Assembly: GCA_034412795.1 (NCBI GenBank)
Contig: DAOUMD010000032.1
Span: 1 to 64,000 of the forward strand
Direction of reading: 5' to 3'
Length of the DNA stretch: 64,000 nt
DNA from: JAUVPY01 sp034412795
GTDB taxonomy: Bacteria; Chloroflexota; Anaerolineae; 4572-78; NAK82
The position numbers and the translations under genes were made by a program. Below, in pieces: positions 50,342 through 58,904 of the stretch (positions are counted from its first letter, which is position 1; each line of letters starts with the position of its first letter). The notes below the pieces were generated by a model. The model searched no databases. It saw only the letters and a program-made list of their open reading frames with translations, and was not told the DNA's origin.

Positions 50342-51097
50342 TTAGGGTAGGGGCGGGATGGATAAGATTTGGCCCGATCGCAAATCAGTTGGATTGAGCA
50401 GGTGATTGGCTTCGGCCAGGTAGCGCCAATGAGCTACGGCGCCATATTCTTCGTACGCGATCAAGTCCAATCGCTCGCCCTCTTGCACCACGCGTGTCTT
50501 CCTGGTTTCGGTGCGTGTAGTCGGGTTTTGACCTCGCTTAAAGTCGTCATTGTCGTCCTGCTGTTTGAGTTTTACGCTCGCTTTGGCCCGTACCGGGGTG
50601 CCATCTGGTAGGAAGAGTGTATATTGGAGCTTAACCTCTTCGACGACGGCCAGGAATAGGTGTAATTTGCCCCATTGGAGCTGAACGCGCGGCGGCGGCT
50701 TGCGCTGTTTGAGCGAACCGGTGACCATCACCAGTCGCAACAGTTCCTGTGTATACTGGCGTACATCCCTTGGGCTACTCGCCTGGCTGGTATCAAAGAT
50801 AAGGTCCAGGCCATAGGTAGCTGGTTCTCCCCCACCAAAGTCCAGGTCGGGTGCGTTCCGGGCCGGAACGAGTTTTTCCGGGCTCTTCCACTTAACAGAC
50901 TTGGTAATGCTGAGTTGCGACGGATTGAACTGAAACTCAAGCTCCACAGACCGGGCATCGTTTCGAGGCAACGGCTTTCCAGTGGCATCCACAGTGATGA
51001 GCTTAGCGTGTTGCAGATTGGAGGCCACCCCGCCCAGTACTTTGGGGCGAGTCAACATACTCATCGGATTTAGACTTGCCAATTGTCCTGCCATCAT
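50342..51097 (-). CDS. LysM-containing tail hub protein (Afp7-like)
   Basis: Residues 1-190 are a beta domain with VELEFQFNPSQLSITKSVKW and GLDLIFDTSQASSPRDVRQY, the start I know from the Afp7/eCIS LysM protein family. The last 50 residues are a LysM/tail-X-type module (RLDLIAYEEYGAVAHWRYLA then an Asn-Pro and a final LRSGQILSIPPLP). In eCIS this protein joins the inner tube to the hub. It lies immediately before the VgrG gene (17 bp). Confidence 0.88.
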   Translation of the reverse strand: MMAGQLASLNPMSMLTRPKVLGGVASNLQHAKLITVDATGKPLPRNDARSVELEFQFNPSQLSITKSVKWKSPEKLVPARNAPDLDFGGGEPATYGLDLIFDTSQASSPRDVRQYTQELLRLVMVTGSLKQRKPPPRVQLQWGKLHLFLAVVEEVKLQYTLFLPDGTPVRAKASVKLKQQDDNDDFKRGQNPTTRTETRKTRVVQEGERLDLIAYEEYGAVAHWRYLAEANHLLNPTDLRSGQILSIPPLP

Positions 51098-51117
51098 CTA
51101 CTCCTGATAATCAATAA

Positions 51118-53916
51118 CTACACCGACCGGCCTGACCAACGTTCCCTCTCAACTGCCAGCAAACGCTTGATGAGCGGATAAACCCGTTGCGCCAATTGAG
51201 CCAGGTCAGGCTCAGCCGGTTCCCTAGACTCGTCTGTCGCCCTTTGCACGATGGTCGCCTGGGACACAAGTTCTTGAGGGGCGGACTCATCGCTCGTGGG
51301 TTGGGCCAGCCTCTGAATCTTGCCCTCACCTGCAGCCGGTTGGGGGGGCAGCTTGTGCGCCAGTGGCATAGACAGTGGATCGGCCCGATCCACTGGACTG
51401 GCGGGTAGCTCGACGGCCGGCCTCGATTGGGCTGCAGCAGGCGATGAGGAAGCACTACCCGCGGTTATGGGTGCTTGAAGAGAATCTGGTCGGGGCAGGG
51501 ATGGCAAGATCATTGGTGCATCTCTGCCCACGCCCGGGTCACCCCTCCCAGCTCCCAGCCGGTGGAGGATTGCCTCGGGCGTCGTCATCCGGCTTTGAGC
51601 CTGTTTTTGGTGGGTAGCAAAACTGGTTGTGCCCAAACCCGGCCGGCTGGGTGTTGTGTAGGGCTGGGCAACCTGGGAGGCACCAGGGCGTATCAGCCGC
51701 CGGACGACCTGGCTGGCGCCGGGGCCTGACGCTGTACTCAGCATCCCGCGTGATCGGTGTGTCGGCAAGCTGATCTTGGGTGCCTGTTGTCCCTGCATGA
51801 TTCGCCGGTGTTGGGGTGGCAATATGGGTTTGCTCAGGGGCAATCTGGTTCCACGTGCCGTTCGATCCAACATTCTGTGCACTGGCTGGCTCGTGGGCTT
51901 TTCAACCTGGCCGGCCTCTTCCGGTGGCTGTGCAGCTTCTGGCAGCTCAGAGGTACGGGCAAGCGGCAACGGCTCTGTTTCTTCCCCATGTAAGTCTCCC
52001 GTCTGCCTGCGTTGCACGGGGGGCGTGGGATAATGGCTGGAATCATTGAATCGGACGTCATCTGCCTGCTTGCGTTGCACGGCGGGCGTGCCCCTCGGTT
52101 TCGAGGATTGTGGCTGCGCCGCGTTGCTTTCCTTCGAGACATCGACTTGCCTGGTAGACTCAATTGGCGGCTGGTCGGTCTGGGCTGTGTCTGGCGCGCG
52201 TGCAAGTTGCTCGTCAAGCTTGCTCTCGTCCAGACTTGTGGCATCTTCCCGCCGCCTGGCAGGCTTTCGTTCAACCAGGGGCAGTTCGTCCCTTGGTTCA
52301 AAACCTGGCTGGCTCGGTATTTGTGTACGGGGTGGTTGCTCGGTCGGCGCAGCCGCCTCTTTCTGTCCAGGTACGTCGAGCTGTTCCCCCTCGCTAGACG
52401 ACTGGGTTGCGTCTCGGGGCGCTTTCTGCACCACAGGATTCTGGTCTGGCGCCGTCGGTGGATTTTCTGAGTCCGTTGTCTCAGGCTTCCCAGGTTGGGG
52501 CTTCGTTTCTCCCTGCCGCCGCCGTGCAACTGGCTTTCGTTCAACCAGCCGTAGTTCGTCCCTGGGCTCAGATTCGGGTTGGTCCGGTCTATGAGCATGG
52601 GTTTGTTGTTCCGCGGACTCGGACGACTCTTTCTGCCCAAGTGCGTCGAGCTGTTCCCCCTCGTCGGGCGACCGGGTTGCGTCTCGGGGCGCTTTCTGCA
52701 CTCCAGGGGCACGTTCTGAGGCCGCTGGCGTCGCATCCACAGACTTGGGCTTTGATTCCCTCCGCTGCCGGCCTGCAGTTGGCTTTCGTTCAACCACGGG
52801 CAGTTCGCCCCTGGGCTCAGATTCTGGCCGGCTTGGGATCTGTGCCCCGGAGGCCCGGTCCGACGCTGTTGGCGACGACTTTCCCTTGGCCGCTTGGGAT
52901 ACTTCTTCGCCCGTCGATGGTTCATCCATCACATCTGACATTGACTGGGCCGCAGGCAGTGTCGGTTTGGGAGGCCGAGGGGCTTCTCTCACCGGGGGCA
53001 GGTCATCCTGGCCAGCCCTGGGCTGAGTGGCTGGCTGGCCTGGCTTGGCCTCGAAATGTCCCGGTCCGGTTTTGGTTGCACGCGGCGAATGGGTTTCCTC
53101 CGGTTGCCGCTGGATTGGTGGCGGCGCTGTTGGCTGTTGCTGGCCAGGCATTCCCTCTTGATGGCTGGATGCTTGCCGATCGGCCGGTATCTGCTCGTCT
53201 CCCTCCCGCTCTGTTTTGTCCCCCCTAGCTCCTTCAGGCGTTGTAGCTGACTGTGGCGACGTTTCTCGTCTTGAGGTGACTTCCTGAACCCGGCTGTACA
53301 GACGCGACCGGGAAGGCAGCTTCTTCGGCTGAGGTCGCCCCTCCGGCCGTGGCGGCGTGGCGGCGCGCGGAGACGGCTGGGGAAGCGTGGGTATGGCAGA
53401 TTGCGGCTCAATTCGCTGCCCCGCTGTGAAGACGCTTGGTCCCTGGATCTTGGTAGCGGCCGGTGATGCGCCACTCGAAGCGGCCGGGCCCACCGGCAAG
53501 ATCAGATCCACTTCTTGTCCCCAGGCCGAGGCAGTCGGCTTGGCTCGCTTCTGAGAAGATAGCGGTTGAATGCCCGAGTAGCGTCTGGTCACCGAGTGGC
53601 TGAAGCGTTCCACCGCCTTGGGCTTCATCGCCTCCAGGTCAGGGTTCCAGACCTTGGCCCGGCTTCCCGAGCGCTGCAAACGTCTCAACAAAAAACGGGT
53701 GCGTTGGACAGTCAACGGAGACCGGGAAGCCCTATGTCGAGAGGGAATAGTGGCTTTCCCTTGCCGGTATCTCTTACCCCAACGAGACATCGCTCGCTGT
53801 GCCCAACCTTTTAATCTGGTTGCGGCGTGGCGGGTTCGCTGCGAGGGAGCCCGGCCGGATATGGCCTGTTCGTTGGAGTCTATTTGATTGTTGGATGTGG
53901 CCTGTTCCTCAGCCAT
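51118..53916 (-). CDS. Large disordered repeat protein with conserved basic C-terminal helix
   Basis: 932 residues, mostly Pro/Gln/Arg/Ser/Glu-rich and probably disordered. Three tandem units of about 75-85 residues in the middle share ESEPRxELPxVERKP followed by VQKAPRDATRS and EGEQLDALGQKE. At least five PxVQRxQ-type motifs occur elsewhere. The N-terminal 130 residues are strongly basic. The last 30 residues (LAQRVYPLIKRLLAVERERW) match the C-terminus of the 74-residue protein at 54.9 kb, a motif seen in eCIS clusters. Its place between the third tube gene and the LysM gene could make it a tape measure, cargo or assembly factor; I cannot decide. Confidence 0.75.
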   Translation of the reverse strand: MAEEQATSNNQIDSNEQAISGRAPSQRTRHAATRLKGWAQRAMSRWGKRYRQGKATIPSRHRASRSPLTVQRTRFLLRRLQRSGSRAKVWNPDLEAMKPKAVERFSHSVTRRYSGIQPLSSQKRAKPTASAWGQEVDLILPVGPAASSGASPAATKIQGPSVFTAGQRIEPQSAIPTLPQPSPRAATPPRPEGRPQPKKLPSRSRLYSRVQEVTSRRETSPQSATTPEGARGDKTEREGDEQIPADRQASSHQEGMPGQQQPTAPPPIQRQPEETHSPRATKTGPGHFEAKPGQPATQPRAGQDDLPPVREAPRPPKPTLPAAQSMSDVMDEPSTGEEVSQAAKGKSSPTASDRASGAQIPSRPESEPRGELPVVERKPTAGRQRRESKPKSVDATPAASERAPGVQKAPRDATRSPDEGEQLDALGQKESSESAEQQTHAHRPDQPESEPRDELRLVERKPVARRRQGETKPQPGKPETTDSENPPTAPDQNPVVQKAPRDATQSSSEGEQLDVPGQKEAAAPTEQPPRTQIPSQPGFEPRDELPLVERKPARRREDATSLDESKLDEQLARAPDTAQTDQPPIESTRQVDVSKESNAAQPQSSKPRGTPAVQRKQADDVRFNDSSHYPTPPVQRRQTGDLHGEETEPLPLARTSELPEAAQPPEEAGQVEKPTSQPVHRMLDRTARGTRLPLSKPILPPQHRRIMQGQQAPKISLPTHRSRGMLSTASGPGASQVVRRLIRPGASQVAQPYTTPSRPGLGTTSFATHQKQAQSRMTTPEAILHRLGAGRGDPGVGRDAPMILPSLPRPDSLQAPITAGSASSSPAAAQSRPAVELPASPVDRADPLSMPLAHKLPPQPAAGEGKIQRLAQPTSDESAPQELVSQATIVQRATDESREPAEPDLAQLAQRVYPLIKRLLAVERERWSGRSV

Positions 53917-54086
53917 GGTGTCGATCTATCCCAGGATTATGTAGGCGTGTGCCTTGACACGCTTGAGCAGCATAAAAATGTCAGGTTGTCTATGAGCCAG
54001 TGCCCGTGCCTCTTCGCAACGCAGATCTGGGCTTCTTTTCGGCTACCGGCAGGTTGCAAAGCCGGGGTCTATTACGTCAAAGGCTC

Positions 54087-54860
54087 TCAGGGTGCGCTGG
54101 ACGCCAGTGGCGGCGTAGGCGTAGGCAGAACCAGATCAGCGGCGCCGGCTGTCAGGCTCATAGGCGTCAGGGCTTCGTAACTAAGCGATAGGCCATGATG
54201 AGCAATTTCGAGCGTTTCGATGGCTGCTTCTGTTCCGGCTGAAGTTTTTAGGTTTGAAAGTTCCCACTTGACCGGAAATGCATCCTCTACGTCCCAATGC
54301 TTGACTTTGCCAAACCCTCTGCCTAATGCGCTGTATAAGTCTTTCTGCCAACCATCACCGGGATTGAGGCCGGCCGCTCCGGCGATAGCGGTTGCCAGGT
54401 TGTGCCCGGGCGCGCCTTGGATGATGGAGAAGTTAAATCGTTTGACCCGAAAGTCATAGCGCCCTTGCATAAACCAATCCCACAGCGAGCGCGACAGGCT
54501 GAGCCCACGTTTCAGCTTGATATTCGAGAATGTCACCTGGCCAGGTAAGTGATGCGCATAATCGTTGACGCCGCCCTCCTCGACCGTTTCAACCGCGCGT
54601 TTTGCCTCCAGGCCGCTACACTCAGTGAACAGGGCCACCAGGACACCCGACAGCTCAACGTAGAACAAATAAGCTGGAACGGGGTCAAAGCGCATGCCGG
54701 ACGCTTTTTCCAGCGTCCTGATACCATATGCCACGGCGGATGTGGTTATCGCACCACTTGCCCTGGTAGCAGCCAGGGCTCCGACCCTGCCTAGCGCAGA
54801 AGTACCTTTTGCGCGCCGGGGGCGCCCAATTGCTTTGTCGATCAACCCTACTGTAGGCAT
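54087..54860 (-). CDS. Third tube-family protein with N-terminal extension
   Basis: 257 residues. After a basic 58-residue N-terminal extension comes a gp19/tube-type domain: FDPVPAYLFYVELSGVLVAL, FTECSGLEAK, GGVNDYAHHLPGQ, NIKLKRGLSLSRSLWDWF, a KWELSNLKTSAG strand and ETLEIAHHGLSLSY. Tube proteins stack as hexamers; specialised paralogues such as Afp5 cap the tube at the hub. A 170-bp gap follows it. AGGAGAATC precedes the ATG. Confidence 0.82.
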   Translation of the reverse strand: MPTVGLIDKAIGRPRRAKGTSALGRVGALAATRASGAITTSAVAYGIRTLEKASGMRFDPVPAYLFYVELSGVLVALFTECSGLEAKRAVETVEEGGVNDYAHHLPGQVTFSNIKLKRGLSLSRSLWDWFMQGRYDFRVKRFNFSIIQGAPGHNLATAIAGAAGLNPGDGWQKDLYSALGRGFGKVKHWDVEDAFPVKWELSNLKTSAGTEAAIETLEIAHHGLSLSYEALTPMSLTAGAADLVLPTPTPPLASSAP

Positions 54861-54876
54861 TTAAGATTCTCCTAAT

Positions 54877-55101
54877 TTATAGCTGATACCGGCCCTGCCG
54901 TTCGCGCTCCAGCCAGAGTTCCTGCTTGAGCAGCGCGTATACCTGCTCGGCCAGGGCATACAAATCAACGTCCTCTATATCGATTGACGAGCCTGCCTGG
55001 CTTGTCTCGCTATCACGTCTGATACCATGCTCTGTGTCCGGCTCGACGCTGCTGCCCTGGGAAGGACTCGAAGAGGTGGCATGCATATCTGTTCCTTTCA
55101 T
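54877..55101 (-). CDS. Small eCIS protein with ERER C-terminal helix
   Basis: 74 residues: a polar, probably disordered start and a single amphipathic helix (DLYALAEQVYALLKQELWLE then RERQGRYQL). The helix is the same motif as at the end of the 932-residue protein two genes downstream. ATG 55101 has AGGA upstream; ATG 55086 after AAAGGA is an alternative. It lies 2 bp after the DUF6760 gene. Small proteins of this kind accompany eCIS operons; function unknown. Confidence 0.72.
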   Translation of the reverse strand: MKGTDMHATSSSPSQGSSVEPDTEHGIRRDSETSQAGSSIDIEDVDLYALAEQVYALLKQELWLERERQGRYQL

Positions 55102-55103
55102 CC

Positions 55104-55325
55104 CTAGTCCTGGCCGGCCTCATTCAGTCGCCGGTTGATGTTGGCAATCTGCTTTACCCATTCGTACCGCTGCCGGTGCTCCAGATTTAGGATATCTTCC
55201 ATGGTCCAGTGAAAGTGATAGGCGATGTAGGCTACCTCCTCATATAAGCGGTTGAGGGGATAGCCTACGACTCCCCCCCCAGGCGGGCTAAATCCACTTC
55301 GAACACCTGGCTGCAATGGGGACAC
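55104..55325 (-). CDS. DUF6760 family protein
   Basis: 73 residues. The core YPLNRLYEEVAYIAYHFHW then MEDILNLEHRQRYEWVKQIA is the DUF6760 pattern found in eCIS and phage-tail-like clusters, often after a tail-assembly gene. The only ATG (55325) places the first 20 codons inside the end of the preceding gene in another frame; the first family residues begin right after the overlap, so a nonstandard start nearer 55265 is possible. It may act as a tail-assembly chaperone. Confidence 0.75.
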   Translation of the reverse strand: MSPLQPGVRSGFSPPGGGVVGYPLNRLYEEVAYIAYHFHWTMEDILNLEHRQRYEWVKQIANINRRLNEAGQD

Positions 55326-55636
55326 GTCACTTCGCGACCAGTGTGCCCGGTTTGGTTGATTTGATGGTAAAACTCCTCCAGGTAGGCCAGGTCTGCGGCA
55401 AACAGATTCTCGATCACGCTGGTGTTCACCTGGGGCAAATTCCCCAAGCTGGTAATCACGCGCGCCAACAAGGCGATGACCAGGTAGGCCTCATTAGCCT
55501 GGACGCGCATATCGTTCAGCATAGTGATCTCATCCATAGCCGTTGCCAGGCGCATGGTCCCCTGCTTATGTACATTGCCCTCCCGGTCCACGTAACCCAG
55601 CGGTAGGGTAAACTCAAATTCAGTCTGCAAGCTCAT
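55265..55636 (-). CDS. eCIS protein with C-terminal zinc-ribbon-like motif
   Basis: 123 residues from ATG 55636; the frame upstream of it belongs to a palindromic repeat. The product has LQTEFEFTLPLGYVDREGNV, a helical middle (AMDEITMLNDMRVQANEAYL) and ends with CPHCSQVFEVDLA, half of a zinc knuckle. T4-like and eCIS clusters carry similar small proteins after the tube genes, proposed to be assembly factors. The DUF6760 gene overlaps its end. Confidence 0.72.
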   Translation of the reverse strand: MSLQTEFEFTLPLGYVDREGNVHKQGTMRLATAMDEITMLNDMRVQANEAYLVIALLARVITSLGNLPQVNTSVIENLFAADLAYLEEFYHQINQTGHTGREVTCPHCSQVFEVDLARLGGES

Positions 55637-55649
55637 CCTCTTTTGATCT

Positions 55650-55791
55650 CCTGATACCTGATGGATCTTATTGATTCTTCGCTGATCGTTACGGTTATTC
55701 AACCGTAACGGGTATTTGCGGATATACATCCGCCGATTATGCCATCAGGCTGAATAGTTACCTGATACCTGATGAATCTTATTGATTCTTC
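55650..55791. repeat. Modular palindromic element, copy 2, bracketed by 31-bp direct repeats
   Basis: 55681-55760 repeats most of the element at 15.7 kb but lacks the third hairpin and the left outer arm. Its hairpins are at 55689-55708 and 55718-55733. The same 31 bases, with one G/A difference, stand at 55650-55680 and 55761-55791. The second copy reaches the first base of the stop codon of the second tube gene. Confidence 0.8.
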
Positions 55792-56291
55792 TACAAGTCT
55801 TTGTCGTACTCGATGGTTTCGGCCACTATGGTAACTGCTAGCCGGGCAACCTTTACCGTAGAGCCCTCCTTCTGGGTGAGAGCGAAGTTTGAGAGTTTAG
55901 AGAGCCATGCATTGTAAAAGTTCCAGCGCAGTATGTGATCGCCTTGCCGCACCATAACAATAGATCCGCTTCTGCGCGCTCTAATGATGTCCCCGTTAAC
56001 AGATTCCGATAACCAACTGAATAGTTCGTGGTAGTTACCGAATCCGCGAGAAAGGTTGATCGGCGAAAAACTAATAGGCCCTGGAATCAACAATGTGGTC
56101 GAGGATCCCGTTTCGAAGACGACGTCGTGTTTGATGACGGAGATTTCCATCTCTCCGCCTGACATGGAGGTGAAGATACCCGTTAGCTTATCCTCAACCA
56201 ACAGGTGAAAATCACACTCTTTAAGGTTTAACGTGCCCAGTGGGTCCCTGCCGATATCGGTCAGGTTATTGCCGGAACTTAACCAAGCCAT
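55791..56291 (-). CDS. Second tube-family protein
   Basis: From ATG 56291 (GGAGGTGTGT upstream) the product is 166 residues. Tube-family features: a HLLVEDKLTGIFTSMSGGEM strand pair, SPINLSRGFGNYHELFSWL, a GDHILRWNFYNAWLSKL block and TIVAETIEYDKDL. It is more divergent than the major tube gene upstream. Afp1/Afp5-type paralogues with distinct positions are usual in eCIS. The stop codon coincides with the end of a 31-bp direct repeat. Confidence 0.82.
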   Translation of the reverse strand: MAWLSSGNNLTDIGRDPLGTLNLKECDFHLLVEDKLTGIFTSMSGGEMEISVIKHDVVFETGSSTTLLIPGPISFSPINLSRGFGNYHELFSWLSESVNGDIIRARRSGSIVMVRQGDHILRWNFYNAWLSKLSNFALTQKEGSTVKVARLAVTIVAETIEYDKDL

Positions 56292-56354
56292 ACACACCTC
56301 CGAAACCAAAGGCGATCAGGGTCTTGGGGATCCTGGCCGGGGTTTGGAATTTTC

Positions 56355-56412
56355 AGGTGACCGGCACTTCTCACATTCCATGCAGACACCTATGTTCGAG
56401 TGCCGGTCACCT
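56355..56412. repeat. 14-bp perfect inverted repeat between tube genes
   Basis: AGGTGACCGGCACT (56355-56368) and AGTGCCGGTCACCT (56399-56412) are exact inverted repeats with a 30-nt loop, in the gap between the major and second tube genes. In RNA it would form a strong hairpin that could stabilise the upstream sheath-tube message or weaken read-through. No T run follows on the minus strand. Confidence 0.6.
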
Positions 56413-56463
56413 TTCTCCAAACTGACAACGGTAAGATCACCAAGCCTTATACTACAACTGGAC

Positions 56464-56910
56464 CTACGAGGCGCGGACCATACCTTCATGGACGATGGTG
56501 ATCTCTTCCACCATGTAATCCTGGCTGCCCGCGTCCATCTCCGGCCCGGTGACCTTGCTGGGCCATGCGCTCTCCAGGTTCCAGCGCGCAATTTCCTCGT
56601 TGGCCTGGTTGTAGGCCACGATAGAGCAGTTGGTGCGCGCGTCGTCGATTTTGCCCTCCACCACGGCCTGTCGCCATTCCCAGACATCGATACTGCTGGT
56701 GACGCCACGCTTTAGACTTACGTCCGTCCATGCCAGCCGACCGGGGATCTTCTGGATGATGGTTTCGCCCGTCTCTGGATTGCTGATCTTGTGTTCGACT
56801 ACCTCACTTTCTGAACCGATGCCGGAGACTGTGGTGAAAAAGCCACTCATCTTGCCCTCAATCTCCAGACCGAATTTAAATGCAACAAGGGGATCTTCAC
56901 GATCTGCCAT
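56464..56910 (-). CDS. Major inner-tube protein (gp19/Hcp-like)
   Basis: 148 residues, the usual size of contractile-tail tube proteins. DPLVAFKFGLEIEGKMSGFF, TVSGIGSESEVVEH, IPGRLAWTDVSLKRGVTSSI, DVWEWRQAV, a WNLESAWPSKVTG block and YMVEEITIVHEGMV follow the family order. It lies just after the sheath gene, the normal position of the major tube subunit. GGAGGCGATAG precedes the ATG. Confidence 0.93.
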   Translation of the reverse strand: MADREDPLVAFKFGLEIEGKMSGFFTTVSGIGSESEVVEHKISNPETGETIIQKIPGRLAWTDVSLKRGVTSSIDVWEWRQAVVEGKIDDARTNCSIVAYNQANEEIARWNLESAWPSKVTGPEMDAGSQDYMVEEITIVHEGMVRAS

Positions 56911-56999
56911 TCTATCGCCTCCTCATACAAGCGTTTTATCCTTGAACAGGTAGATATCTCAATGTGATATGCCCGTCGTGTAACCTTTGGACAGGCGTG

Positions 57000-58682
57000 C
57001 TACTCGGCGCCAGGCCCGGCCCACTGGCTGATACGGAAGATGACGAACTCGGCAGGTTTCACCGGTGACAGGCCGATCTCAATGATGAGTTGTCCCAGAT
57101 CACGCGTTTCGGGTGGATTGAGTTCGTCGTCGCACTTGACGTAGAAAGCCTCACCCGGTGTGCTACCAAACAGCGCGCCGGAGCGCCAGACCACCTTGAG
57201 GAAGGCAGTTACGTCGCGGCGCACTCGCGCCCACAGTTTGCGGTCATTGGGTTCAAAGACGACCCATTGGGTGCCGTTTTCGATGGACTTTTCAACGAAG
57301 TTGAACAGGCGACGCACGTTGATATAGCGCCAGGCCGGGTCGCTGGACAGCGTGCGCCCGCCCCAAACCCGGATGCCCCGCCCCGGGAAGGCCCGGATGC
57401 AGTTGACACCATTCGGGTTCAAGGTATCCTGCTCACCCTTGGTGGTCTGATAGGCCAGGCCGACAGCACCGCGCACTACCTCGTTGGCTGGCGCTTTGTG
57501 GACACCGCGGGTGGCGTCGTTGCGGGCCCAGATACCAGCCATGTGACCCGAGGGGGGCACATAGATGGGCTTATTGGTGACCGGATCCATCACCTCGATC
57601 CAGGGATAGTACAGGGCGGCGTAACTGGAGTCGTAACCGGCGGTCTCCATGCGCCACTTGCCGATCTCTTGCGGCATCATGTCGGGAGGCGGGTCAATGA
57701 TAGCCACCCGGTCGCCCAGCCGTTCGCAGTGGGCGATCATCATGGTTTGCACAGCCTTGATGGTGTCCAGGTCGAGCTTCTTACCGGGCATAGGCGTCAT
57801 CAGGTCAGGGACACACACCATTGTGACGTCGTCCAATGCCTCCAGCCCCTCGACGCCGGTGCGCTCGGCCACTTGCCCCTGGAACTCCTGAGTAGAGGGG
57901 GCTGGCAACTTGGCTGGTTCGATGCTCATGGCCTGTTCCTGGTCGCACGGCCAGAGCTTGGCCAGGGGGAGCTTGGTCTCCTCCGGGACTACGAACTCAA
58001 TCCATTGGGAAACCTTGTTATCTGCATAGGCCACCCGAACCGACTTGCTTCCATCCTCCTGGACTTGTTGCAGCGTGACACCCTTAATCGTCTCCTCGAC
58101 TCTCCAGCCACCGCTCATCTTCTCGCGCTCGACGATGAGGGTGAAGGAAGCATCGCTCAGATCTACCGGAGTTGCATCTTCTTCCGATTTTTCGTCTTCT
58201 GGCTTTTTGTCTTCGTCTTTCTTGGCTGTCGATCTTCTGGACGAAGAGGGGGCCGGGAGCTTGGGCACATCGGCAATGCGTACCCGCAGGCGCAAGCCTT
58301 CGTAACCAGCTTGCTTGGCCCGAACCAGCAATTGGGGCTTGCCATCGCTGTTGAGCAGCGCGGCTTGCGCTCTGGGTATAGTGCGCACGCTGACCACATA
58401 GCAGCGGCTGCCGCCGTTCATGAAGTACCCATACACGGCTTGGGGCAGGTAGGCGCCTGGTGCAAAGCCACCGTAGCGCTCTGAGAACTGGGTCCAGTTG
58501 GTAACCAGTTGGGGGCGGTTGATCAAATCCTCGGTAATCAACTCGCCGTCCACCTCGCGCGTCATTTGTGCTTTTTCGGTGAAGCCGACAAACGCGGCCA
58601 TGGCGGTGCCGACGCCCTCGATGGGCTTGGGCCCGCGATCGACCTCTTCTACATAGACTCCTGGTGATAGGTATTCTGGCAT
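57000..58682 (-). CDS. Contractile tail sheath protein
   Basis: 560 residues, with the sheath start YLSPGVYVEEVDRGPKPIEG and the C-terminal sheath domain (GVNCIRAFPGRGIRVWGGRT, RYINVRRLFNFVEKSIE, WVVFEPNDRKLWARVRRDV, and RDLGQLIIEIGLSPVKPAEF). The middle holds an insertion with a charged low-complexity piece (about 145-165, D/E/K/S-rich) that would face outward. Contraction of this sheath drives the tube and spike. Only one sheath gene is seen, as in simple eCIS. AAGGAGATTATC precedes the ATG. Confidence 0.95.
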   Translation of the reverse strand: MPEYLSPGVYVEEVDRGPKPIEGVGTAMAAFVGFTEKAQMTREVDGELITEDLINRPQLVTNWTQFSERYGGFAPGAYLPQAVYGYFMNGGSRCYVVSVRTIPRAQAALLNSDGKPQLLVRAKQAGYEGLRLRVRIADVPKLPAPSSSRRSTAKKDEDKKPEDEKSEEDATPVDLSDASFTLIVEREKMSGGWRVEETIKGVTLQQVQEDGSKSVRVAYADNKVSQWIEFVVPEETKLPLAKLWPCDQEQAMSIEPAKLPAPSTQEFQGQVAERTGVEGLEALDDVTMVCVPDLMTPMPGKKLDLDTIKAVQTMMIAHCERLGDRVAIIDPPPDMMPQEIGKWRMETAGYDSSYAALYYPWIEVMDPVTNKPIYVPPSGHMAGIWARNDATRGVHKAPANEVVRGAVGLAYQTTKGEQDTLNPNGVNCIRAFPGRGIRVWGGRTLSSDPAWRYINVRRLFNFVEKSIENGTQWVVFEPNDRKLWARVRRDVTAFLKVVWRSGALFGSTPGEAFYVKCDDELNPPETRDLGQLIIEIGLSPVKPAEFVIFRISQWAGPGAE

Positions 58683-58904
58683 GATAATCTCCTTATCACG
58701 TAGTATTGATTGCGTACTTGCATACTTCGTACTGCGTATTGCGTACTATAAGCTCTATACTCTGCTTCCCTTACCCGATTATGAGAAATCGAATGCGACT
58801 ATGTTATCTGTCGCCTGTTGTTACCTCCTTTCTGGGGCAGAACAAAACGCTCGTTTTGTTCTCACGTCTTTACGTGTTCACGTTTTATGTCTTCACTTGT
58901 TCGG

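Noticed and set aside
51834..53474. Long open frames on both strands opposite the 932-residue gene
   Set aside because: They are shadow frames of a G+C-rich repeat-containing gene with a consistent Pro/Gln/Arg-rich product and ERER tail in the chosen frame.
55637..55729. N-terminal extension of the zinc-ribbon-like eCIS protein
   Set aside because: These codons come from the palindromic element and one of its direct repeats.
57090..58484. 464-codon open frame antisense to the sheath gene
   Set aside because: The sheath protein is unmistakable on the other strand; the antisense product matches no family.
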